NCBI GenBank assembly: GCA_026193125.1
Contig: JAPHSC010000093.1
Span: forward strand, 1-21,848
Length of the DNA: 21,848 nucleotides
Direction: 5' to 3'
From: Gammaproteobacteria bacterium
GTDB lineage: Bacteria; Pseudomonadota; Gammaproteobacteria; Steroidobacterales; BM003
Made by a program: the position numbers and the translations under genes. The notes beneath the pieces were generated by a model. It had not been told where the DNA came from and made no database searches. It was given only the letters and a program-made list of their open reading frames with translations. Positions 8,142 to 14,716 of this stretch are shown piece by piece (the first letter of the stretch is position 1; the number at the start of each line of letters is the position of its first letter).

Positions 8142-8147
8142 GTCCTG

Positions 8148-9602
8148 TCACCCCGCCTGTACCAGCAGGGCCATGAATTCATTCACCGGGGTGGCCTCCA
8201 GCCTGGCCTGGTCCGAACACAGCTTGGTCAGGGTGCTGAACTGCCCGGCGCTGAGCCGGTCACGCACGCTGTTCTCGAATTTGCTCACCAGCACCGGGAT
8301 ACCTTCCTCGCGACGCTTGCGGTGACCTATCGGAAAATCGACAGCCACTCTCTCGCTACTGCTTCCATCCCTGTAAAACACCTGGACAGAATTACCGATA
8401 TAGCGCTTGTCCGGCGCGTAATAGTCACGCGTGAAGCCCTCGTTTTCCCGCACTTCCATACGCTCGCGCAGGGCATCAATGCGTGGATCGGCAGCCACGT
8501 CGTCCTCGTAGTCAGCCCCGGTCAGGCGGCCAAAAATGAGCGGCACCGCCGTCATATACTGGATGCAATGATCACGGTCAGCCGGGTTATCCAGAGGGCC
8601 GGTCTTGTCGATAATGCGCACCCCGGGTTCCTGGGTTTCGATCACCACCTTCTCGATCTCGTCCAGCCGATCCTTGACCTCTGAATGCAGGGTCATGGCC
8701 GCTTCCACCGCGGTCTGGCTGTGAAATTCCGCAGGGAAGGAAATCTTGAACAGTACGTTCTCCATCACATAGCTGCCAAAGCCCTGGGGCAAGGTGAACG
8801 GCTTGCCCTTGAACAGCACGTCAAAAAAGCCCCACTTCGGCGCGGACAAGGCCGAGGGATAACCCATCTCGCCGGTCATGGCGATCAGGGCGTGACGCAC
8901 ACCGCGACTGGTCGCGTCACCGGCGGCCCAGCTCTTGCGCGAGCCCGTATTTGGCGCGTGCCGATAGGTACGCAGGGCGCCGCCATCAATCCAGGCGTTG
9001 GACACGGCGTTGATGATCTGCTCGCGACTGCCGCCCAGCATCTTGGTCACCACCGCCGTGGTGGCGACACGTACCAGCAGCACATGATCCAGACCCACCC
9101 TGTTGAAGCTGTTTTCCAAGGCCAGCACACCCTGGATTTCATGCGCCTTGATCATGCCCGCCAGCACATCACGCACAGTCAGTGGCGGCTTGCCCTCGGC
9201 CAGGCTCTTGCGGCTGAGGTAATCGGCCACGGCCAGGATACCGCCCAGGTTATCCGAGGGATGACCCCACTCCGCAGCCAGCCAGGTGTCGTTGAAATCC
9301 AGCCAACGAATCATGGCGCCGATATTAAAGGCGCCCTGCACCGGATCCAGCTCATAGGAGGTGCCGGGAACACGTGAGCCGCCGGCCATGGTGGCGCCGG
9401 GCACCACCGGGCCAAGCAGCTTGGTGCAGGCAGGATAGTTCAAGGCCTGGAAACCGCAGGCCAGGGTATCCATCAGGCAATAACGTGCCGTGCTCAACGC
9501 CAGCTCGCTGTCGATCTGAAAATCAGCTACATAGTCGGCAATGTCCTGCAGGACCTTGTCTGGATCGGGGCGACGGGTGGATTTGGCGTCAAAGTGGGAC
9601 AT
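8148..9602 (-). CDS. prpD: 2-methylcitrate dehydratase PrpD (MmgE/PrpD family)
   Basis: Dehydrates 2-methylcitrate to 2-methyl-cis-aconitate in the methylcitrate cycle, which oxidises propionyl-CoA to pyruvate. The enzyme is cytoplasmic and needs no iron-sulfur cluster. The product is 484 residues, the family length. The hallmark LDFNDTW is at 101-107 and EWGHPSDNLGG at 111-121. The C-terminal region contains KFENSVRDRLSAGQ. The start at 9602 is preceded by AGGAG with 5-nt spacing. It is the last of three prp genes, 64 bp after prpC, and a hairpin lies in that gap. The resulting 2-methyl-cis-aconitate would need an aconitase (AcnB or AcnD) encoded elsewhere. Confidence 0.96.
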   Translation of the reverse strand: MSHFDAKSTRRPDPDKVLQDIADYVADFQIDSELALSTARYCLMDTLACGFQALNYPACTKLLGPVVPGATMAGGSRVPGTSYELDPVQGAFNIGAMIRWLDFNDTWLAAEWGHPSDNLGGILAVADYLSRKSLAEGKPPLTVRDVLAGMIKAHEIQGVLALENSFNRVGLDHVLLVRVATTAVVTKMLGGSREQIINAVSNAWIDGGALRTYRHAPNTGSRKSWAAGDATSRGVRHALIAMTGEMGYPSALSAPKWGFFDVLFKGKPFTLPQGFGSYVMENVLFKISFPAEFHSQTAVEAAMTLHSEVKDRLDEIEKVVIETQEPGVRIIDKTGPLDNPADRDHCIQYMTAVPLIFGRLTGADYEDDVAADPRIDALRERMEVRENEGFTRDYYAPDKRYIGNSVQVFYRDGSSSERVAVDFPIGHRKRREEGIPVLVSKFENSVRDRLSAGQFSTLTKLCSDQARLEATPVNEFMALLVQAG

Positions 9603-9623
9603 GCAAGCTCCTAATTATCTCTG

Positions 9624-9650
9624 GCCGCGACGAGCACTGCCCGTCGCGGC
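9624..9650 (-). repeat. Perfect 9-bp hairpin between prpC and prpD
   Basis: GCCGCGACG (9624-9632) and CGTCGCGGC (9642-9650) are exact reverse complements with a 9-nt loop. Directly beside it is the 10-bp palindrome AACCGCGGTT (9651-9660). No U-run follows before the prpD ribosome binding site, so it reads as an intercistronic mRNA structure rather than a terminator. Confidence 0.55.
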
Positions 9651-9666
9651 AACCGCGGTTATTTCC

Positions 9667-10794
9667 TCAGGTACGGTCGGCGATATCCGTCCATTTTTGC
9701 AGGCTTGGACCGATATAGTCAGCGGCCGGACGAATCAAACGGTTGTCAGCACGCTGCTCCATGATGTGCGCCGCCCACCCGGTGATACGCGAACATACAA
9801 ATATCGGCGTGAACAGGTAGGTGGGAATGCCCATGAAGTGATAGCAACTGGCCGAGAAGAAATCGGCATTGGCAAACAGCTTCTTCTGCTCCCACATGAC
9901 GCGCTCGACGGTCTCCGACACATCGTACATCCAGGTATCACCCACTTCCTCCGACAGACGCTTGGACATACGCTTGTTAAAAGCGTTGCGAGGGTCCGAA
10001 ACCGTATACACGCGATGACCAAATCCCATGATCTTGTCCTTGCGTTCCAGCATACCCAGCACACCTGCCTCGGCCTCTTCCACCGTGCGGAACTTGTTGA
10101 TCAGTTCCATGGCAGCTTCGTTGGCGCCACCATGCAGGGGACCACGCAAGGCGCCGATGGCACCGGTTACTGCGGAGTGGAAATCCGACAGGGTGCCGGT
10201 AATGACACGCGCGGTGAAGGTCGATGCATTGAACTCGTGTTCCGCATACAGGATCAGGGAGATGTCCAGAGTGCGCCGGTGCAGTTCGCTGGGTGGCTTG
10301 TCGTGCAGCATGTGCAGGAAGTGACCCGCCACGGTGTCGTCATCGGTCTCCGTATCAATGCGCACGCCATCGGTGTGAAAACGATGCCAGTAAATGATGA
10401 TGGACGGAAATACGGCGAGCAGCCTGTCCGCCTCGTCCAGCTGATGGCTGAAATCACCTTCCGGCTCCAGGTTGCCCAGGAAAGAGCAGCCCGTGCGCAT
10501 GACATCCATCGGGTGGGCCGTCGCAGGAATAGCCTCCAGAACCTTTTTCAGCTCCGGCGGCAAGCCACGCATTCCTTTCAGGCGCGTGATATACGCCGCG
10601 AGTTCAGCCTTGGTCGGCAATTTTCCATAATGCAGAAGGTAAGCGGTCTCTTCAAAGGTACCCTTGCCCGCAAGATCGGTAATGTCATAACCACGGTAAG
10701 TCAGCCCCGCGCCTTCCTTCCCGACCGTGGCGATAGAGGTTGCACCTGCAACGACCCCTGCCAGGCCGCCGGCTTTCTTTTGCTTGTCACTCAT
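9667..10794 (-). CDS. prpC: 2-methylcitrate synthase PrpC
   Basis: Condenses propionyl-CoA with oxaloacetate to 2-methylcitrate. The product is 375 residues, shorter than the housekeeping citrate synthase (about 430) and typical of 2-methylcitrate synthases. The catalytic triad is visible: His221 in GPLHGGANEAAMEL, His260 in MGFGHRVY, and Asp311 in ADFFSASCYHFMGIP. The N-terminal GLTYRGYDI is also typical. The start at 10794 has an AAGGAG Shine-Dalgarno 8 nt upstream. It lies 47 bp after prpB. Assignment as methylcitrate rather than citrate synthase rests on length, motifs and its prpB/prpD neighbours. Confidence 0.96.
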   Translation of the reverse strand: MSDKQKKAGGLAGVVAGATSIATVGKEGAGLTYRGYDITDLAGKGTFEETAYLLHYGKLPTKAELAAYITRLKGMRGLPPELKKVLEAIPATAHPMDVMRTGCSFLGNLEPEGDFSHQLDEADRLLAVFPSIIIYWHRFHTDGVRIDTETDDDTVAGHFLHMLHDKPPSELHRRTLDISLILYAEHEFNASTFTARVITGTLSDFHSAVTGAIGALRGPLHGGANEAAMELINKFRTVEEAEAGVLGMLERKDKIMGFGHRVYTVSDPRNAFNKRMSKRLSEEVGDTWMYDVSETVERVMWEQKKLFANADFFSASCYHFMGIPTYLFTPIFVCSRITGWAAHIMEQRADNRLIRPAADYIGPSLQKWTDIADRT

Positions 10795-10841
10795 GGGCTG
10801 ATCTCCTTTTGATTTTCGTCTTTCGTGTCGAATTTGTGGTC

Positions 10842-11732
10842 CTATTCCTTTCCCTGGGCGAATAGCTCGTCCAGCCTGGTTTCATATTCGTGGTAGCGCA
10901 GCACTTCGTACAGCTCCGATCGGGTCTGCATACGGTGCAGCACATCCTTCTGCGTACCCTTGGCTCGAAGTTCCTGGTACACCATCAGCGCTGCCGCACT
11001 CATCGCGCGGAAAGCGCTGAGCGGATACAGTGCCAGGGACACGCCGGCGCCGCCCAGGTCCTCAAGCGTAAACATGGGGGTCTTGCCAAATTCGGTAATG
11101 TTGGCCAGCACCGGTACTTTCACCTGGGTGGTGAATTCACGGTACTCGTCCAGGCTTCCCAGGGCCTCGGCAAAGATCATGTCGGCGCCTGCTTCCACAT
11201 AGGCTGCAGCGCGATCCAGCGCAGCCTGCTGACCCTCTACAGCATGCGCATCAGTGCGCGCCATGATCACAAAGTCATCGTCATGGCGGCCGTCCACGCC
11301 GGCCTTTATCCGGTCCGACATTTCCTCCACGGTCACCAGGGCCTTGCCGGGGCGATGACCGCAACGCTTGGCCTGTACCTGGTCCTCCAGGTGGCAACCT
11401 GCCGCACCGGCTCGAATCATTTCGGAGACGGTGCGTGAAATCATAAAGGCCTGGCCCCAGCCGGTGTCCGCGTCCACCAGCAACGGCAGATCGGTGGCGC
11501 CGGTTATTCGGCGCACGTCCTCACAGACGTCATTGAGGGTGGTCAGTCCCAGGTCGGGCAGGCCGAAAGAGGCATTGGCAACACCGGCCCCCGAAAGGTA
11601 TAGCGCGCGAAAACCAGCCTGCTGAGCCAGCAGCGCCGTATACGCGTTGATAGCGCCTACTACCTGCAGGGGTCGCTCCTGTTTGACCGCAGCGCGAAAA
11701 CGCGCGCCAGCCGAAGATTTTCCAGCCATCAT
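10842..11732 (-). CDS. prpB: 2-methylisocitrate lyase PrpB
   Basis: Cleaves 2-methylisocitrate to pyruvate and succinate, the last step of the methylcitrate cycle; a Mg-dependent enzyme of the isocitrate lyase/PEP mutase superfamily. The product is 296 residues. The metal-binding segment DADTGWG is at about 87-93, LEDQ near 115-118, and the catalytic KRCGH loop at 122-126. These distinguish it from full-length isocitrate lyase. Two tandem ATGs occur; a GGGGG stretch lies one base before the first and better spaced (4 nt) from the second, so translation may start at 11729. It is the first gene of prpBCD and has a dyad element about 73-95 bp upstream. No PrpR regulator is adjacent. Confidence 0.96.
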   Translation of the reverse strand: MMAGKSSAGARFRAAVKQERPLQVVGAINAYTALLAQQAGFRALYLSGAGVANASFGLPDLGLTTLNDVCEDVRRITGATDLPLLVDADTGWGQAFMISRTVSEMIRAGAAGCHLEDQVQAKRCGHRPGKALVTVEEMSDRIKAGVDGRHDDDFVIMARTDAHAVEGQQAALDRAAAYVEAGADMIFAEALGSLDEYREFTTQVKVPVLANITEFGKTPMFTLEDLGGAGVSLALYPLSAFRAMSAAALMVYQELRAKGTQKDVLHRMQTRSELYEVLRYHEYETRLDELFAQGKE

Positions 11733-11804
11733 GCCCCCAATGTTTGTATGTCCTGTGCCGCCCCAGCCAGTGCCGGCCTGCGGGTATTCTGAGCACGACA
11801 GTTT

Positions 11805-11830
11805 AGCATGCTGTTATGCAGCATGCTGTT
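11805..11830. promoter_or_regulatory. Candidate operator upstream of prpB: overlapping direct and inverted repeats
   Basis: The 11-mer AGCATGCTGTT occurs twice, at 11805-11815 and 11820-11830, with a 15-bp period. The same bases form a perfect 9-bp inverted repeat: AGCATGCTG at 11805-11813 and CAGCATGCT at 11819-11827, with a 5-bp centre. It lies 73 bp or more upstream of prpB in a 147-bp gap. No U-run follows on either strand, so it is better explained as a protein-binding site. Confidence 0.5.
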
Positions 11831-11879
11831 CAGACCTTGGTATAGGCTCAAACCTGGTCACGATCGCGTCCGTTCCCGG

Positions 11880-12833
11880 CTATTTGTCGGCGTGGTCCAG
11901 CCAGAACTCAAGGCCCTGCACATTCAGGCGCACGTCATCGTCCAGGATTTCATGTCTGAATTCCTGGGTTCCCTCGAAGCCGCTCGCATCCAGACGGTTG
12001 TCCAGGCAAGCGTACATTGCCTGCTCCATCAAGCGGGTACGGTCGGGTTGGTCGCGGTTGTGCCGGGCAAGCTCGACAAAGGCATCAAGGCATTCGTGCA
12101 TGGCCCGGGCAAGCTCCTGAGTCGCCGCGACCCTGCTGAAATGGGTCAGGAACAGATAACGGGGTGCAAGCGCCATGATCCTGTCTACCGCTTCATGCGC
12201 CGCCTTCGGGTCAAAGTGCACCGGTGTGGTGGTGGGAAACACAAACGGCCCCGACGGACCATCCAGCTCCCGGTACGAAATGCCAAAGCTGTCGCCGGTG
12301 AACACGCCCCCGGCCGAGGCATCGGTCAAACAATAATGATGACGCGCATGACCCTCGGTAAACATGATCCCCAGCGGGCGACCGGCAAGCTCCAGCACCT
12401 CGCCATCCTTCGGCACATGTATGCGCTCGGCAGGGATCGGAATAATGTCACCGTACATCCTCTCAAATGCCTCGTCACCGTAGACCGCACGCGTGCCAGC
12501 GATCAGTTTCTCCGGTTCGGCCAGGTGACGTGCGCCACGCGGGTGGACCACGGCGATCGCCTTTGGCAGTGCCTGCATTAGCGCGCCTGCGCCACCGGCA
12601 TGGTCCAGGTGCACGTGGGTCACGAAAACATAGTCCACCTGTTCAGGCTGGATGTCGCGATCGGCCATCGCCCGCAACAACCCCGGTACCGAGTGGGTGG
12701 TACCCGTATCCACAAAGGCAGCCCTGCCCCGGTGCAGGATCAGGTGGCTCGCATCCAGCTTGGGACGCACATACTCGACATCGATAGCGGTGATGCCGTG
12801 ATCGAAATCTATGCTATAGGGTGCCTGCTGCAT
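11880..12833 (-). CDS. MBL-fold (metallo-beta-lactamase superfamily) hydrolase
   Basis: Probably a cytoplasmic zinc hydrolase of unknown substrate, 317 residues with no signal peptide. The complete metal ligand set is visible: His73, His75, Asp77 and His78 in THVHLDHAGG, His163 in EGHARHH, Asp182 in FTGDSF, and His232 in LTHFSR. An active dinuclear site is therefore expected. The C-terminal 80 residues are helical and look like a family-specific extension. The start at 12833 has GGAG at 7-nt spacing. It lies between the cytochrome c gene and prpB, with its own possible -10 element. A link to propionate or thioester metabolism is only suggested by position. Glyoxalase II-like or other subfamilies remain possible. 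Confidence 0.88.
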   Translation of the reverse strand: MQQAPYSIDFDHGITAIDVEYVRPKLDASHLILHRGRAAFVDTGTTHSVPGLLRAMADRDIQPEQVDYVFVTHVHLDHAGGAGALMQALPKAIAVVHPRGARHLAEPEKLIAGTRAVYGDEAFERMYGDIIPIPAERIHVPKDGEVLELAGRPLGIMFTEGHARHHYCLTDASAGGVFTGDSFGISYRELDGPSGPFVFPTTTPVHFDPKAAHEAVDRIMALAPRYLFLTHFSRVAATQELARAMHECLDAFVELARHNRDQPDRTRLMEQAMYACLDNRLDASGFEGTQEFRHEILDDDVRLNVQGLEFWLDHADK

Positions 12834-12859
12834 GAGGGGACTCCAGGCTGAAAACGACC

Positions 12860-12865
12860 ATTGTA
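12860..12865 (-). promoter_or_regulatory. Possible -10 element for the MBL-fold gene
   Basis: TACAAT on the minus strand (five of six to consensus) lies 26 bp before the MBL-fold start, giving a predicted leader of about 20 nt. The -35 position holds only a poor match, TCCGCA at 17 bp, so this is tentative. Confidence 0.35.
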
Positions 12866-12978
12866 GCCTGTCGCAGCGGCCTTGCGGACAGCAGTTATCC
12901 CAAACATGTGTGGTTCAGCTCGATGCTCGCGCAGGCGATTCTCGCGTATCCGCCATTTCGTAGAGGGAGATTGGTGAA

Positions 12979-13002
12979 ACCCTGCCGGCAACTGGGCAGG
13001 GT
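12979..13002 (-). terminator. Putative terminator hairpin after the cytochrome c4-like gene
   Basis: ACCCTGCC (12979-12986) and GGCAGGGT (12995-13002) form a perfect 8-bp stem with an 8-nt loop, beginning 12 bp after the cytochrome stop. In the transcript the stem is followed by only a short U-run (UUC), so termination may be partial. It separates the cytochrome gene from the MBL-fold gene. Confidence 0.5.
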
Positions 13003-13014
13003 CCGCCATTCTGA

Positions 13015-13620
13015 TTAGAGCGCCGGGGTGAACAGGCCTTTCTGGGATGAAAAGTAGGCGACGATCGCCTTGATGTCGTCTTCAGACAAGGCACTGGCAA
13101 ACCCGGTCATAATTGGATTCTTGCGGGTACCGTCGCGGTAACTGGCCAGGGCATGCTCCAGATAGCTATGGTGCTGTCCCGCCAGATTCGGGTACATACC
13201 CATGGGACTGATACCGCGTTCGCCATGACAAGCTGAGCAGGTTGCGATCTTGTCGCTTACCGGACCCGTGGCATCTTGCGTACGCGGGGCACCCAGGCTC
13301 GCCAGGTAGGCAGCGACATCCAGCAAGTCCTGGTCATTCAGGGTAGCCGCCTGCCCGGTCATGGTCGGGTGGGTGCGTTCACCGCTGCTATACCCTTTCA
13401 GGGCAGCCAGGATGTACTCCTCATTCTGCCCACCGATTTTTGGCACCTTGTACACAGGGAAGGCATTTTTGTAATTCGGAATGAAGTGACAACCCTTGCA
13501 GGTATCGGCCAGATCAGCGCCGCGTGCGACGTCGCCCGCGGCCATGGCGGACATCGAAAACAGGGCCAGCAACAGGGCAGCCATGCGGGCAAGTGATTTT
13601 ATTGAACGTTCAAAGCTCAT
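13015..13620 (-). CDS. Dihaem cytochrome c, c4-like, periplasmic
   Basis: Electron carrier with two covalent haems, expected in the periplasm. The 201-residue precursor starts with a Sec signal peptide whose likely cleavage is after about residue 27 (MSAMA). Haem-binding motifs are CKGCH at 41-45 and CSACH at 128-132. Each half has a candidate axial methionine, Met87 in PTMTGQ and Met171 in PIMTGF, and the two halves are homologous, as in cytochrome c4. The first haem motif is followed by a non-standard FIPNYKNAFPVYKVP where c4 proteins usually have a GxDGxS-like loop. No oxidase or dehydrogenase gene is adjacent, so its redox partner is not evident. GGAG lies 10 nt before the start. Confidence 0.92.
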   Translation of the reverse strand: MSFERSIKSLARMAALLLALFSMSAMAAGDVARGADLADTCKGCHFIPNYKNAFPVYKVPKIGGQNEEYILAALKGYSSGERTHPTMTGQAATLNDQDLLDVAAYLASLGAPRTQDATGPVSDKIATCSACHGERGISPMGMYPNLAGQHHSYLEHALASYRDGTRKNPIMTGFASALSEDDIKAIVAYFSSQKGLFTPAL

Positions 13621-13666
13621 GATGCGAAGGCTCCAGAGATTCAGGTCTCCATGCGTGACCGCGTAT

Positions 13667-13676
13667 GGTAATTACC
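13667..13676. repeat. 10-bp palindrome upstream of the cytochrome c4-like gene
   Basis: GGTAATTACC is a perfect palindrome about 47-56 bp before the cytochrome start, within the 127-bp gap after oppF. It could be a small operator half or full site, but a 10-bp palindrome can occur by chance. I could not identify a convincing sigma-70 promoter around it. Confidence 0.25.
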
Positions 13677-13747
13677 CCACCTGTAAAATGCCAGCAATCA
13701 GCCGACCTCGCCCGGGCCGAGGGTTCGCCGAACGGGTGTCAGGCAAA

Positions 13748-14716
13748 CTATTGCCCAACTATACCGGCTGGCTTGCCACTGACCAGCGGGTGGTGGCAAG
13801 CCACTTTCCGATCCGGTGATAAATCCATGCGCGATCCCAAGCCTGGCGCCCTCTCCACGCATAGCTGCGTGGCCAGCTCGCAGCGATGACGGTAAGCACA
13901 CCCGCTATTCGGCTGATCCGGGGCCAGCGGGGCCGGTCGGCCCGCACTCACCCTGGCGCCGGGCACCGCTGCCAGGAGGTCCCGTGTATAAGGGTGGGCT
14001 GGATGGGCGCACAGGGCAACAGCCTCCCCCTGCTCCAGCAATCCACCCCGGTAAATCACCGCCACCTGGTCACAAATGTGGCGCACCACCGCCAGGTCGT
14101 GGCTGATGAATACCATCGCGAGACCCAGTTCCCGCTGCAGACTCATGAGCAAGTTCAGGACCTGGGCCTGTACCGAGACATCCAGCGCACTCACCACTTC
14201 ATCGCAAATCAACAACGCCGGCTGCACCATTAGAGCCCGGGCAATGGCAATGCGCTGACACTGACCACCTGAGAACTGATGCGGATAGCCGGCAAGCGTG
14301 GCCGACGGCAAACCAACCATTTCGAGTACATCGACTGCCCGAGCCAGTCGTTGTCGGGCATCCATGTCGCCACGGTGCACCCTGAGCGGTTCTTCCAGGC
14401 TCTGAAGAATGGTCATGCGTGGATCCAGCGAAGCGACCGGATTCTGAAACACCATCTGCACCTGTCGGCGCAGGTCCGTGGACATGGTGCCATCGGGCGG
14501 AAGACGCTGACCCATCAACATGATGTGTCCCGAGCGCGTGGGACGCAGGCCAACCAGCGCTCGCGCCAGGCTGGTCTTTCCCGAACCGGATTCGCCCACC
14601 ACGCCCAGGACATGACCCGGCTCAAGCGTGAAGCTGACCCCCGACATACCCGGTCCCAGGGCATTTGAGCGGTCAAAGGACAAGCCAAGATCATGCACCT
14701 CCAGCAGCGGGCTCAT
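13748..14716 (-). CDS. oppF: Oligopeptide ABC transporter ATP-binding protein OppF
   Basis: One of the two nucleotide-binding subunits powering oligopeptide import. From the ATG at 14716 the product is 322 residues. Walker A GESGSGKT is at 41-48, signature FSGGQCQR at 148-155, Walker B LLICDEVVSALD ending near 179, and the switch histidine in FISHD. The C-terminus has the four-cysteine pattern Cys273-x5-Cys279-x6-Cys286-x20-Cys307 seen in this transporter class. The start is chosen because it overlaps the oppD stop as ATGA; a longer frame extends into oppD without family similarity. The Pro normally following the Walker B Glu is replaced by Val. It is the last gene of the opp cluster. Confidence 0.94.
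   Translation of the reverse strand: MSPLLEVHDLGLSFDRSNALGPGMSGVSFTLEPGHVLGVVGESGSGKTSLARALVGLRPTRSGHIMLMGQRLPPDGTMSTDLRRQVQMVFQNPVASLDPRMTILQSLEEPLRVHRGDMDARQRLARAVDVLEMVGLPSATLAGYPHQFSGGQCQRIAIARALMVQPALLICDEVVSALDVSVQAQVLNLLMSLQRELGLAMVFISHDLAVVRHICDQVAVIYRGGLLEQGEAVALCAHPAHPYTRDLLAAVPGARVSAGRPAPLAPDQPNSGCAYRHRCELATQLCVERAPGLGSRMDLSPDRKVACHHPLVSGKPAGIVGQ

Noticed and set aside
9541..10812. A 423-codon plus-strand reading frame opposite prpC
   Set aside because: It is antisense to a gene with complete catalytic motifs, and its translation is rich in Gln, His, Arg and Gly with no domain. Long antisense frames are expected from GC-rich codon bias.
11733..11804. Sigma-54 promoter for prpB
   Set aside because: Several GGCAC strings occur but none has a GC dinucleotide at the required spacing, and no PrpR-like gene is present.
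12891..12900. TTATCCCAA near 12894 as a DnaA box
   Set aside because: It has two mismatches in the core, is a single copy and has no AT-rich region nearby, so it does not indicate an origin.
13706..13722. Small hairpin after oppF (CCTCG/CGAGG) as a terminator
   Set aside because: The stem is only 5 bp with a 7-nt loop and no U-run follows, so I cannot support it as a terminator.
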